Positions 1-8,697 of a stretch of 64,000 nucleotides of DNA are shown here, piece by piece. Both the position numbers and the translations under genes were made by a program. The first letter of the stretch is position 1; each line of letters begins with the position of its first letter. Source of the stretch: Parahoeflea alexandrii (lineage in GTDB: Bacteria; Pseudomonadota; Alphaproteobacteria; Rhizobiales; Rhizobiaceae); assembly GCF_024105735.1 (NCBI RefSeq), contig NZ_JAAAML010000002.1, positions 1 through 64,000 on the forward strand, given 5' to 3'. Under the pieces are notes generated by a model. It was given only the letters and a program-made list of their open reading frames with translations, did not search any database and had not been told where the DNA came from.

Positions 1-407
1 GCTCTCTTTGGATAACACAAGGGCGAACTGCTTGGCGCCAGCGGCGCGCCGCCCTCGTTGTGTGAGCGGTTTATAGGGCCACCCCACCAAATGAGTCAAC
101 AACCTTTTTCGCAAAAATGTCATTTTTCGATTTTTTCCAAACCGCACCGTCTTTTCCGGCGAGGTTTGGAGCCCTTCATATATATAAAGTCGTTCCGATC
201 CCCGATTTTGCCTTACAGCCGCCGGATTTCGCACTAGAAGATCTGTGCCGGATCAAGTTGGCTGTGCACTTGCCTTCGCTCCTGCCGAATCGGGGCTCGA
301 ACCGGGCGCAGATTTGACAGATGACTGAGTGCAGGGCACATCTGCATCTGGCGTTCCCGTCCAGTGCCGAAAGCGCGGCCGGACGGTACTGTGAACTTGG
401 AGGACCA
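1..407. other. Upstream region of the M23 peptidase gene; no gene seen
   Basis: I find no convincing gene in these 407 bases. The first 60 bases can fold: ACACAA-GGGCG near position 16 pairs with CGCCC and TTGTGT near positions 50-61 across a three-base bulge, so this may be the tail of a transcript entering from outside the window. Bases 88-200 are much more AT-rich than the rest of the window, hold a perfect short palindrome (separate entry) and a TATATATAAA stretch near 179. They probably carry the promoter of the peptidase gene, but I cannot point to a clear -35/-10 pair. Confidence 0.4.
113..127. promoter_or_regulatory. AT-rich perfect palindrome, possible operator
   Basis: AAAAATG and CATTTTT form a perfect 7-base inverted repeat around a central T, in an AT-rich patch about 280 bases upstream of the peptidase start. 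Such symmetry would suit a dimeric regulator, but it matches no operator I know and could be chance in AT-rich DNA. Confidence 0.25.
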
Positions 408-2357
408 ATGCCAAACGACGACTTTCTCGCACGGCAGATGGGCGATCAACCGCCACTGCTGGCCGGTGGCCGCAAGCCGCCCGACAAGCGCGAGATCTCG
501 TTGCGTTGGCTCTCCGGCACCTTCATGACCGGCATCACTTCCAGCCTGCTGATGGGCGTGGCGCTGTTCGGCGCCATGGAAGGGCGCGAGCAGCTGGCAA
601 TTCCCGCTGAGGCCCTGGCTTCGACCGACCTGAATTCAGGCGGCATTGGCGTCGTCGAGAAAGGTGACCGGCTGGTTCCCTCCGTGGTCACCGCCAAGCC
701 GGCCGACAAGAGCATCATGGAAGTTTCCACCATGGTCCGTGACGGCGACCGTGACGTCGTCCGCAGGCAACCTTTCGCCCACGTCAAGATCGCACTTGCC
801 GCCAACCATCCCAACGCCACGGCCAAGTCCTATCCGCGCTTCAATCCGCTCAAGATCTTCTCGGCCGGCGACGCGGAAGCTGCATCAAGCGTAAGGACCG
901 GCGTCATCTACGGTGCCGAAGTCGATTCGGAAATCAGCCTGCGCACCATCGATTTCCCGCTTGAAGCGCCCGGCCATCCCTTTGCGGCCTCCATGTCGCT
1001 CGATGAAGCCGAGGAAACGGTCCGCACCAACGGGTCGGTGCTGACCGACGGTTCCGTGCAGTTTGCATCGCTCAACTATGTCGATCCACGCCGGTTCGGG
1101 TCCAACCGTCTCGAGCTCGACTTCAGTGCCAGCCTGAATGCCCGGGTCATCGCCGAGAATGTTTCTATCGCGTCCTACTCGCCGCAGGCCCAGCAGCGAA
1201 CGGACTATGTCGATGACATCATCCCGGTGCGCAAGGCAGCAGCGCTCTCCGACATTCTCGACGGCGCGGGTTACACTGCGGAACAGTATCAGGCCGCACT
1301 CGACATGCTGGCGCAACAGATCAAGACCGACGAGGTTCCGACGCGGGCGGTCATCCGTGTCGGAATGGAACAATCCGGCGACAGCACGCGGATCATCCGC
1401 ATGAGCGTCTACCAGTATTCGAGCCACATGATCACCGTTGCGCTTTCAGACAGCAACGGCTTTGTCATCGGCAACGAGCCGCCGCCGACACCGGCAATCC
1501 GCTCGGCCTTCGACGAAACCCAGGCACCGGTTGCCACCGCCCGCGACCTGCCCAACATCTATGACGGCATCTACCGCTCGGCCCTGTTGTACGGCATGTC
1601 TGCCGACATGGTCGGCCAGATCATCAAGATGCTGGCCAGCAATGTCGACTTCCAGTCGCAACTCCGCCCCTCCGATACGCTCGAGGCGTTCTTCTCTGTC
1701 ACCGACGACAGCGGCATCGCGACGGAAGATTCCGAGTTGCTCTTCGTCAACGCCAGGTTCGGCGGCAACTCCATCCGGCTCTACCGCTTCCAGCACCCCG
1801 AAGACAATTCCATTGACTACTATGACGAGGAAGGCCGAAGCGCGCGGCAATTCCTGATCCGCAATCCGGTGCCGAACGGCAAGTTCCGTTCCGGTTTCGG
1901 CATGCGCCGCCATCCCATCCTGAAATACTCGCGCATGCATACCGGTGTCGACTGGTCCGCGCCAAGGGGCACACCGATCATTGCCTCGGGCAATGGCGTG
2001 GTCGAGAAGGCGAGCTGGGATTCCGGCGGATATGGCCGGCAGACGATCATCCGCCACGCCAATGGTTACAAGTCGAGCTATTCTCACCAGAACAGCATTG
2101 CCAAGGGCGTGGTTCCCGGCGCGCGCGTGCGTCAGGGCCAGGTCATCGGCACCGTCGGCTCCACCGGACTTTCGACCGGACCCCACCTCCACTACGAGCT
2201 GATCGTCAATGGCAACAAGGTTGACCCGATGCGGATCCGTCTTCCCGACGGCAAGTCGCTCAAGGGGGAGGCCTATGCCATGTTTGCCCGCGAACGTGAC
2301 CGGATCAATACCCTACTCGACATCGAGATGTCCAACAAGGAACTTGCCAGCCGCTGA
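408..2357 (+). CDS. M23 family metallopeptidase (LytM-type, membrane anchored)
   Basis: Predicted periplasmic zinc endopeptidase acting on peptidoglycan cross-links or cross-bridges. The 649-residue protein has a membrane-spanning stretch near residues 40-62, a long middle region of about 400 residues, and a C-terminal LytM domain at about 490-600. Zinc and catalytic residues are present: HxxxD at H511-D515 and the HLH motif at 593-595, so it should be an active enzyme rather than a divisome activator with a dead site. I chose the ATG at 408 because GGAGGA lies just upstream; an in-frame ATG at 321 would add 29 unconserved-looking residues. It is followed convergently by the yjbR-like gene. 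The biological substrate is inferred from the family. Confidence 0.9.
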   Translation: MPNDDFLARQMGDQPPLLAGGRKPPDKREISLRWLSGTFMTGITSSLLMGVALFGAMEGREQLAIPAEALASTDLNSGGIGVVEKGDRLVPSVVTAKPADKSIMEVSTMVRDGDRDVVRRQPFAHVKIALAANHPNATAKSYPRFNPLKIFSAGDAEAASSVRTGVIYGAEVDSEISLRTIDFPLEAPGHPFAASMSLDEAEETVRTNGSVLTDGSVQFASLNYVDPRRFGSNRLELDFSASLNARVIAENVSIASYSPQAQQRTDYVDDIIPVRKAAALSDILDGAGYTAEQYQAALDMLAQQIKTDEVPTRAVIRVGMEQSGDSTRIIRMSVYQYSSHMITVALSDSNGFVIGNEPPPTPAIRSAFDETQAPVATARDLPNIYDGIYRSALLYGMSADMVGQIIKMLASNVDFQSQLRPSDTLEAFFSVTDDSGIATEDSELLFVNARFGGNSIRLYRFQHPEDNSIDYYDEEGRSARQFLIRNPVPNGKFRSGFGMRRHPILKYSRMHTGVDWSAPRGTPIIASGNGVVEKASWDSGGYGRQTIIRHANGYKSSYSHQNSIAKGVVPGARVRQGQVIGTVGSTGLSTGPHLHYELIVNGNKVDPMRIRLPDGKSLKGEAYAMFARERDRINTLLDIEMSNKELASR

Positions 2358-2375
2358 TTCCGGCCCATGCGGCCG

Positions 2376-2798
2376 TCAGGCAGAGGGCGGGGACTGCAAC
2401 GCCATCCGTTTGGCCGTGCTCAACCCATCCATCGCCATGGCATGGGACCGGCGCACGTAGTCTCGCAATGCCTGCCTGTCCAGCGTCGACTCATCAAGCC
2501 ATTGCAGCCATTTCAATCCGCGGGGCGCGAGATAGGGCGCAGGCCGCATTCCGGGGACGGATTTCAGTATCTCGAAACTCATAGGCGAGGCCTTGAAGGT
2601 TACCCGCATCTGGCCATCCGGATCCCTGATGAGAATGGCAAAGACCTTGCCGCCGACCTTGTAGACGTCGGAGCCGCCCCATTGCACCACATGTGTTGCC
2701 CCGGACAGGGACATGCAGAACGAATGCAGGTTGGATGCTTCCTCCTCCAAGCGGTCTAGGCTCCATTGCTCGATGCGCCACTGGCTGGACCGCAACAT
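2376..2798 (-). CDS. MmcQ/YjbR family protein
   Basis: Small protein of 140 residues of the MmcQ/YjbR (DUF419) family, which has a CyaY-like fold and is often annotated as DNA binding without a settled function. Typical family features are the SLSGATHVVQWG opening near residue 30, the KVGGKVFAIL strand, the core with PGMRPAPYL, and the C-terminal helix with LRDYVRRSHAMA. The ATG at 2798 has an AGGGA element upstream and falls just after the clpB terminator, so the gene probably has its own short promoter region. A second possible start is the ATG at 2714, which would remove the first helix. Nothing in the neighbourhood suggests its role. Confidence 0.75.
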   Translation of the reverse strand: MLRSSQWRIEQWSLDRLEEEASNLHSFCMSLSGATHVVQWGGSDVYKVGGKVFAILIRDPDGQMRVTFKASPMSFEILKSVPGMRPAPYLAPRGLKWLQWLDESTLDRQALRDYVRRSHAMAMDGLSTAKRMALQSPPSA

Positions 2799-2814
2799 CG
2801 ATCCCTGCCTCAAC

Positions 2815-2843
2815 AAAAAGGCGGACCCGAAGATCCGCCTTTT
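2815..2843 (-). terminator. Rho-independent terminator after clpB
   Basis: AAAAGGCGGA (2816-2825) pairs perfectly with TCCGCCTTTT (2834-2843) around an 8-base loop. Read on the minus strand the GC stem is followed by a T run, 17 bases beyond the clpB stop. Confidence 0.8.
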
Positions 2844-2859
2844 CCGGCATTTGCATAGC

Positions 2860-5487
2860 TTAGGCGGCCTCGCCCTGGGGAGCCTCGGCCTCGGCCGGTG
2901 TCTCGTTCGAGACAGAGAACACCAACCGGTCGGAACCCGCGCTGACGGTGACATGAGCACCTTCGCCAACCTCGCCGAGAAGGATTTTCTCGGCCAGCGG
3001 ATCCTGCACGTATTTTTGCACGACCCGCTTGAGCGGACGCGCGCCATAGGCGGGATCGTAACCCTTGTCGGCGAGCCAGACGCGGGCTTCCTCGTCAAGC
3101 GCCACATCGATCTTGCGGTCAACGAGCAGCTTGCCCAGCCGCTTGAGCTGGATATCGACGATCGCGCCCATTTCCGACCTGCGCAAGCGGTGGAACAGGA
3201 TGATCTCGTCTATCCGGTTCAGGAACTCTGGACGGAACGACGCGCGCACGACGTTCATCACGTCATCACGAGCGGCATCCGCGTCCTGATCGTCGGTCAG
3301 CGCCGCCAGATATTCCGAGCCAAGGTTGGATGTCATGACGATCAGCGTGTTGCGGAAGTCCACAGTACGCCCCTGGCCGTCGGTCAGGCGGCCGTCATCA
3401 AGCACTTGCAGAAGCACGTTGAAGACATCGGGGTGCGCCTTCTCGATCTCGTCGAACAGGATCACCTGATAGGGCCTGCGCCGTACGGCTTCCGTCAGCG
3501 CACCACCCTCGTCGTAGCCGACATAGCCCGGAGGAGCACCGATCAGACGGGCCACCGAATGTTTTTCCATGTATTCCGACATGTCCATCCGGATCAGCGC
3601 GGTTTCATCATCGAAGAGAAACTCGGCCAGTGCCTTGGTCAGTTCGGTCTTGCCCACGCCGGTCGGGCCCAGGAAGATGAACGAGCCCATCGGCCGGTTC
3701 GGATCCTGCAGACCGGCGCGGGCCCGGCGGACAGCCTTGGAAACCGCCTGCACCGCTTCGCCCTGACCGACCACGCGCTTGCCGATCTCGTCTTCCATCC
3801 TGAGCAGCTTGTCGCGCTCGCCTTCAAGCATCCGGTCGACCGGAATACCGGTCCAGCGCGACACGATGTGAGCGATATGATCCGGCGTCACTGTCTCTTC
3901 GACCATGCCCGCCGCATCGGCTTCGCCATGGGCTTCGGCCTCTTGCAACTGGCGTTCGAGAGCAGGGATTTCGGCATAGGCAAGTTCGCCGGCGCGCTGG
4001 TACTCGCCACTGCGCTGGGCGATGGCAAGATCGTTGCGCGCCGCTTCAAGCTTGAGCTTGAGATCAGCCGCCAGGCCGAGCTTCTGCTTCTCCGACTGCC
4101 AGCGTGCCGTCAGCGCACCGGATTTTTCCTCGATGTCCGACAATTCCTTGTCCAGCCGCTCGAGCCGATCCTTCGATGCCTGGTCGGTCTCCTTCTTGAG
4201 CGCCTCTCGCTCGATCTTGAGCTGCATGATCCGGCGATCGAGCTCATCGAGCTCTTCAGGCTTGGAATCAACCTGCATTCTCAGCCGCGCCGCGGATTCA
4301 TCGACCAGGTCGATCGCCTTGTCAGGCAAAAAGCGATCTGTGATGTAGCGATTGGAAAGCACCGCTGCCGAGACAAGCGCCGAATCGCTGATCCGGACCT
4401 TGTGATGCTGCTCGTATTTTTCCTTCAGGCCGCGCAGGATCGAAACCGTGTCCTCGACAGTGGGCTCTTCCACCATCACCGGCTGGAAGCGCCTTGCGAG
4501 CGCCGCATCCTTTTCGACATGCTTGCGGTATTCATCAAGCGTGGTGGCGCCAACGCAGTGCAGTTCGCCCCGCGCCAGTGCCGGCTTGAGAAGGTTGGAC
4601 GCATCCATCGCCCCGTCGGATTTCCCCGCGCCGACAAGAGTGTGCATCTCGTCGATGAAAAGGATGATCTCGCCATTGTTGGCCTGGATTTCGGACAGCA
4701 CCGCCTTGAGCCGTTCCTCGAACTCGCCGCGATATTTCGCGCCGGCGATCAGCGCACCCATGTCGAGCGCCATCAGCTGCTTGTCCTTGAGCGATTCAGG
4801 GACGTCGCCATTGACGATTCTGAGCGCCAGGCCTTCCGCGATCGCGGTCTTGCCGACGCCGGGTTCGCCAATCAGAACCGGGTTGTTCTTCGTCCGGCGG
4901 GAAAGCACCTGAATGGTGCGGCGGATTTCGTCATCCCTGCCGATCACCGGGTCAAGCTTGCCTTCGCGTGCCGCCTCGGTCAGATCCCGGGCATATTTCT
5001 TCAGCGCATCGAAACCCTGCTCGGCGCCGGCGCTGTCGGCGGTACGGCCCTTCCGGATGTCGTTGATGGTCTGGTTCAGGGCTTGCGCGGTGACACCGGC
5101 ATTCTTCAGGATCTTCGAGGTTTCCGCCGACGCCTCGATGACCAGCGCCAGCAGCAGCCGCTCGACCGTGACAAAGCTGTCACCGGCCTTCTTTGCAGCC
5201 TCCTCGGCGGACTGGAATACCTTGGCCACCGGCTGAGACAGGTAAAGCTGACCGTTGCCCCCCGTCACCTTTGGCAGTTTTGCAATTGCTGCGTCATTGG
5301 CGAGCCGCACATCTGCAGGGCGCCCGCCGGCGCGCTCGATCAGAGAGGAGGCCATGCCCTGATCGTCATCCATCAGCACCTTGAGCAGGTGTTCAGGCAT
5401 GAACTGCTGATGTCCTTCGGCAAGCGCATGGGATTGCGCTGACTGGATGAAACCGCGAACGCGTTCCGAGTATTTTTCAATATTCAT
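2860..5487 (-). CDS. clpB: ATP-dependent disaggregase ClpB
   Basis: Hsp100 chaperone that extracts polypeptides from aggregates together with DnaK, in the cytoplasm. The 875-residue protein has the full ClpB order: N-terminal Clp_N repeats to about 150, first AAA+ module with GEPGVGKTA near 200, the long coiled-coil middle domain around 400-530 that separates ClpB from ClpA, and the second AAA+ module with GPTGVGKTE near 600. There is no ClpP-docking loop that I can see. The ATG at 5487 follows AAGGAG at good spacing; an ATG 24 bases upstream is less likely. A CCCATAT element on the minus strand at 5581-5587 resembles the -10 of an RpoH promoter, but the matching -35 is not clear. Confidence 0.97.
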   Translation of the reverse strand: MNIEKYSERVRGFIQSAQSHALAEGHQQFMPEHLLKVLMDDDQGMASSLIERAGGRPADVRLANDAAIAKLPKVTGGNGQLYLSQPVAKVFQSAEEAAKKAGDSFVTVERLLLALVIEASAETSKILKNAGVTAQALNQTINDIRKGRTADSAGAEQGFDALKKYARDLTEAAREGKLDPVIGRDDEIRRTIQVLSRRTKNNPVLIGEPGVGKTAIAEGLALRIVNGDVPESLKDKQLMALDMGALIAGAKYRGEFEERLKAVLSEIQANNGEIILFIDEMHTLVGAGKSDGAMDASNLLKPALARGELHCVGATTLDEYRKHVEKDAALARRFQPVMVEEPTVEDTVSILRGLKEKYEQHHKVRISDSALVSAAVLSNRYITDRFLPDKAIDLVDESAARLRMQVDSKPEELDELDRRIMQLKIEREALKKETDQASKDRLERLDKELSDIEEKSGALTARWQSEKQKLGLAADLKLKLEAARNDLAIAQRSGEYQRAGELAYAEIPALERQLQEAEAHGEADAAGMVEETVTPDHIAHIVSRWTGIPVDRMLEGERDKLLRMEDEIGKRVVGQGEAVQAVSKAVRRARAGLQDPNRPMGSFIFLGPTGVGKTELTKALAEFLFDDETALIRMDMSEYMEKHSVARLIGAPPGYVGYDEGGALTEAVRRRPYQVILFDEIEKAHPDVFNVLLQVLDDGRLTDGQGRTVDFRNTLIVMTSNLGSEYLAALTDDQDADAARDDVMNVVRASFRPEFLNRIDEIILFHRLRRSEMGAIVDIQLKRLGKLLVDRKIDVALDEEARVWLADKGYDPAYGARPLKRVVQKYVQDPLAEKILLGEVGEGAHVTVSAGSDRLVFSVSNETPAEAEAPQGEAA

Positions 5488-5625
5488 GGTCTTCTCCTTT
5501 ACATGTCCCACCCATTTGTGGCGCGGGACAGCGGGTCCGGATGAGCTCCCGATTGCGGCAAGCCCGATTAGATAAACCAGATATGGGTATTCACAGTTGC
5601 GTGAAAAAGGTCTTGTTCAACAATA

Positions 5626-5656
5626 AAAACCCCGGCTGCGACCAGCCGGGGTTTTC
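5626..5656 (-). terminator. Rho-independent terminator after the DUF4167 gene
   Basis: AAAACCCCGGCTG pairs perfectly with CAGCCGGGGTTTT around a 4-base loop, followed on the minus strand by a T-rich tail. It separates DUF4167 from clpB. Confidence 0.9.
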
Positions 5657-5679
5657 AGTCATTCGTTAAAGAGCGTCGC

Positions 5680-6414
5680 CTATTCGGCCGCAGCCGGCTC
5701 CGTCTGCTTGTCGGCGCCGGAGGCCGCTTCCGCGCTTTCATCGGAGCGAACCCGCTTTGGTCGGCCGCGGCGGCGGGGAGCCGGACGCGGGCTTTCTTCC
5801 CCAACGGACGCGTCTTCTCCGATCGCAACTTCCGCCGGAACGCCGCTTATCTCGGGCTGTGGTGCATCCGCATCGAAGACGGGCTTGGGCTGCTGTTCCT
5901 GGCGCGGCTTGCGTTCTTGCCGTTCGCCGCGATCCTGGCGCTCGGTCCGGTCGCCACGTTCCTGGCGTTCAGACCTGTCCTGGCGTGACTGGCGTTCGGA
6001 CCGGTCCTGCTGCTCGCCCCGATCGCCACGCTGGTTCTGTGCATTGGTGTCGTTGTCATCATCCGAATCGCGATCATCATCGTCCTGATCCTGCGATTCG
6101 CGCGCTTGTGACGAGCTGTCATCGCGCTGGAATCGCTCCTGCATCTGCGCCTGCGCTGTCAGGATGATCCGGTTGTAGTGCTCGGCATGCTGCAGATAGT
6201 TTTCTGCCATCACGCGATCGCCAGAACTCTGCGCATCCCGCGCAAGGTTCATGTACTTCTCCGCCACGTGCTGGGCGGTTCCGCGGATCTTCACATCGGG
6301 ACCGGAGCTGTCGTAGGAGCGCGACAGCGGGTTCTGGCCTTTGCGGTTGCCCCCACCGTTATTATTGCTTCCGCTACGTCCGCGACCGCGCTTGTTTTGC
6401 TGTCCTGGCCTCAT
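5680..6414 (-). CDS. DUF4167 domain-containing protein
   Basis: Protein of unknown function, 244 residues, of a family I know mainly from Hyphomicrobiales. An N-terminal Arg/Gly/Asn-rich segment (1-30) leads into the conserved DUF4167 block at about 33-90, with RGTAQHVAEKYMNLARDA and a following AENYLQHAEHYNRI. After that the protein is highly charged and low in complexity: repeated DRxERQ-like units at about 120-170, then a Pro/Arg-rich tail with RRGRPKRVR. The composition suggests an RNA- or nucleic-acid-binding disordered protein, which is inference only. It sits between the prmC-prfA cluster and clpB with its own terminator. The ATG at 6414 has an AGGTGA element about ten bases upstream. 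Confidence 0.85.
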   Translation of the reverse strand: MRPGQQNKRGRGRSGSNNNGGGNRKGQNPLSRSYDSSGPDVKIRGTAQHVAEKYMNLARDAQSSGDRVMAENYLQHAEHYNRIILTAQAQMQERFQRDDSSSQARESQDQDDDDRDSDDDNDTNAQNQRGDRGEQQDRSERQSRQDRSERQERGDRTERQDRGERQERKPRQEQQPKPVFDADAPQPEISGVPAEVAIGEDASVGEESPRPAPRRRGRPKRVRSDESAEAASGADKQTEPAAAE

Positions 6415-6705
6415 TCGATAGTCACCTGGTTGTTTTCCTGAAAAATCTGTTGGGCGCTTTGGCCAGAGCGTCTGGCTCGCAGGTTGCGCCGCGACATAGG
6501 ATCATCCACTGATCCCGTCACCGTTATGGGTTCAAATTCAGATACCCGCGCCAGAGGCTTTCCTGCGAACCAGCGGCCAAAAATTTGGCGGGTTCCTAGA
6601 GCCGAGCCACATCGGATCGAATCTGTTTCAAGACTTGCTATCCGGCGCTGATCGGGAAACTAGCCATGTTTGCCTGTAATTCCAAGCCTTTTCTTGAAAC
6701 AACGC

Positions 6706-7626
6706 TCAAAAGTCCCTGCTCACGGGTTTTGGTTCACCTTGCATCGTGAACAAGAGGACCCTTTCAACACCTCCGAGATCGCGAAACATCCAGGCTTCGG
6801 CAAAACCGTGCGCGGCAAAAATCATCGACACGGAGGCCCCCTGGCCTATCCCGAACTCGACAGCGAGATACCCTCCTCGAACAAGCCGATCGCCTGCCTG
6901 CGAGGCAATCGCCCGGTAGGCGTCAAGCCCGTCGGTCCCGCCATCGAGCGCTTGTACCGGGTCGTGTTCGGTCACCTCCCTCGAGAGGCCAGACAGATCA
7001 GCGGTCGGAATATAGGGCGGGTTGGAAACAATCAGGTCAAACTGTGCATCTATGCCCGACAGCCAGTTACCCTCGATAGCCCGGTAACGCTTCGAAAGTC
7101 CAAGCTGACGTGCATTCTCGAGCGCCGTCTTCACTGCATCTGCCGAGACATCGACGCCGAGGCAGGTTGCTTGCGGGCATTCCGAAAGCAGCGCCAGCCC
7201 AATTGCGCCGGTTCCGATCCCCAGGTCAGCAATCGAGCAGGAGCCCGTTGCCGCTGCTTTTTCCCGGACCAGCGGCAGCACGGCATCGATCAGCGTTTCG
7301 GTGTCGGGCCTCGGCTCCAGCGTCGCGGGCGAAAGCCGGAGCGAGAGACCGTAGAACTCCCGGAAACCCAGGATACGGTGCACAGGCATGCCTGCAAGCC
7401 TGTCATCCAGGGCTTTGGCCAGACGGCCACGCACCGTCTCTCCAAGCGGCGCATCGCCGCCTGTCACCAGTTGATGCGGCTCGACCCCTGCCAGCTTGGC
7501 CGTAAGCAACCGGGCATCGAGATCCGCGGTTTCGAGGTCTGCGGATCGGAACGCGCTGCGCAGCATCAGCCAAGCCTCGCCAAGCGTGGCAGCATCAGCC
7601 AGGTCAGGCCTTGCCATTGTCGCCAA
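6706..7626 (-). CDS. prmC: Peptide chain release factor N5-glutamine methyltransferase
   Basis: Methylates the glutamine of the GGQ motif of release factors using S-adenosylmethionine, which raises their termination activity. The 306-residue protein has an N-terminal helical RF-binding domain (about 10-95) and a Rossmann methyltransferase domain with the SAM loop [10 protein letters not shown] (134-143) and the catalytic NPPY motif at 202-205. Its start overlaps the end of prfA, its own substrate gene, by 23 bases, so the two are almost certainly cotranscribed and translationally coupled. An internal ATG at 7617 is an alternative start. I see no clear terminator in the following gap. Confidence 0.95.
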   Translation of the reverse strand: MATMARPDLADAATLGEAWLMLRSAFRSADLETADLDARLLTAKLAGVEPHQLVTGGDAPLGETVRGRLAKALDDRLAGMPVHRILGFREFYGLSLRLSPATLEPRPDTETLIDAVLPLVREKAAATGSCSIADLGIGTGAIGLALLSECPQATCLGVDVSADAVKTALENARQLGLSKRYRAIEGNWLSGIDAQFDLIVSNPPYIPTADLSGLSREVTEHDPVQALDGGTDGLDAYRAIASQAGDRLVRGGYLAVEFGIGQGASVSMIFAAHGFAEAWMFRDLGGVERVLLFTMQGEPKPVSRDF

Positions 7627-8689
7627 GTGTGGCCAGCTGGCCGGCCTGATGATCCGAGATCAGGGCATCGACGACCTCGTCGATCTCGCCCATCATCATC
7701 CGGTCGAGCTTGTAGAGCGTCAGGTTGATCCGGTGGTCGGTCACCCTGCCCTGCGGAAAATTGTAGGTCCGGATCCGTTCGGACCTGTCGCCCGAGCCGA
7801 CCTGGCTGCGCCGTGACTGGGAGCGCTCGTCGTCGGCCCGCTGCCGCTCCATGTCGTAAAGCCGGGCGCGCAAGACCTGCATCGCGCGCGCGCGGTTCTG
7901 GTGCTGAGACTTTTCCGACGAGGTGACCACAAGCCCGGTTGGCAGATGGGTGATACGCACCGCCGAATCGGTGGTGTTGACGTGCTGGCCGCCCGCGCCC
8001 GACGCCCGCATCGTGTCGATACGGATATCCTCCGCACGGACTTCGATGTCGATGTCCTCCGCTTCGGGCAGCACCGCAACGGTTGCCGCCGAGGTGTGGA
8101 TGCGGCCGCCGGATTCGGTTTCGGGGACCCGCTGCACCCGGTGAACACCGGATTCGAACTTGAGCCGCGCAAACACGCCCTTGCCCGACACGGTGGCAAT
8201 GATTTCCTTGTAGCCGCCGGCTTCGCCCTCGCTTGCCGACAACACCTCGACACGCCATCCCTGGGAGGAGGCATAGCGTTCATACATGCGGAAAAGATCA
8301 CCAGCGAACAGCGCCGCTTCCGAGCCGCCGGTTCCGGCGCGGATTTCGACAATGGCACTGCGCTGGTCGGCGGCGTCCTTGGGCAGCAGCATGATCTCGA
8401 TCTGCTGTTCAAGCTTCTCGATCCTGCCCTTGAGCGCCTTCAGTTCGTCCTCGGCCATCTCCCGCATTTCGCGGTCGGTCGAGCTGTCGGCCAGCATTGC
8501 CGTGAGGTCGGCACGCTCGGCCTCGGCTTTCGAAAGCGCCCTTATCTCGGCCACCAGCGGCTGCAGTTCGGAGTACTCCGAAGCCAGCTTCACATAGACG
8601 TCCGGATCGGGGCCGGCCGACATACGCGCCTCGACCTCGTCGAAACGGCGCTCCAGTTCGCGGATTTTCTGGGTCGGCAATCGTGCCAT
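7604..8689 (-). CDS. prfA: Peptide chain release factor 1
   Basis: Class I release factor that recognises UAA and UAG stop codons and triggers release of the peptide on the ribosome. At 361 residues it has family length. The stop-codon reading tripeptide P189-E-T191 marks it as RF1 and not RF2, and the GGQ loop lies at 233-235 within [15 protein letters not shown]. It lies between ptsP (8 bases upstream) and prmC (overlapping downstream), on one strand, consistent with an operon lysC-ptsP-prfA-prmC. Confidence 0.97.
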   Translation of the reverse strand: MARLPTQKIRELERRFDEVEARMSAGPDPDVYVKLASEYSELQPLVAEIRALSKAEAERADLTAMLADSSTDREMREMAEDELKALKGRIEKLEQQIEIMLLPKDAADQRSAIVEIRAGTGGSEAALFAGDLFRMYERYASSQGWRVEVLSASEGEAGGYKEIIATVSGKGVFARLKFESGVHRVQRVPETESGGRIHTSAATVAVLPEAEDIDIEVRAEDIRIDTMRASGAGGQHVNTTDSAVRITHLPTGLVVTSSEKSQHQNRARAMQVLRARLYDMERQRADDERSQSRRSQVGSGDRSERIRTYNFPQGRVTDHRINLTLYKLDRMMMGEIDEVVDALISDHQAGQLATLGDNGKA

Positions 8690-8697
8690 GCTTGATC

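Noticed and set aside
2713-5442. Long plus-strand open frame of 909 codons antisense to clpB
   Set aside because: It mirrors clpB, shows no recognisable domain, has no ribosome site, and is the usual result of high GC and codon bias.
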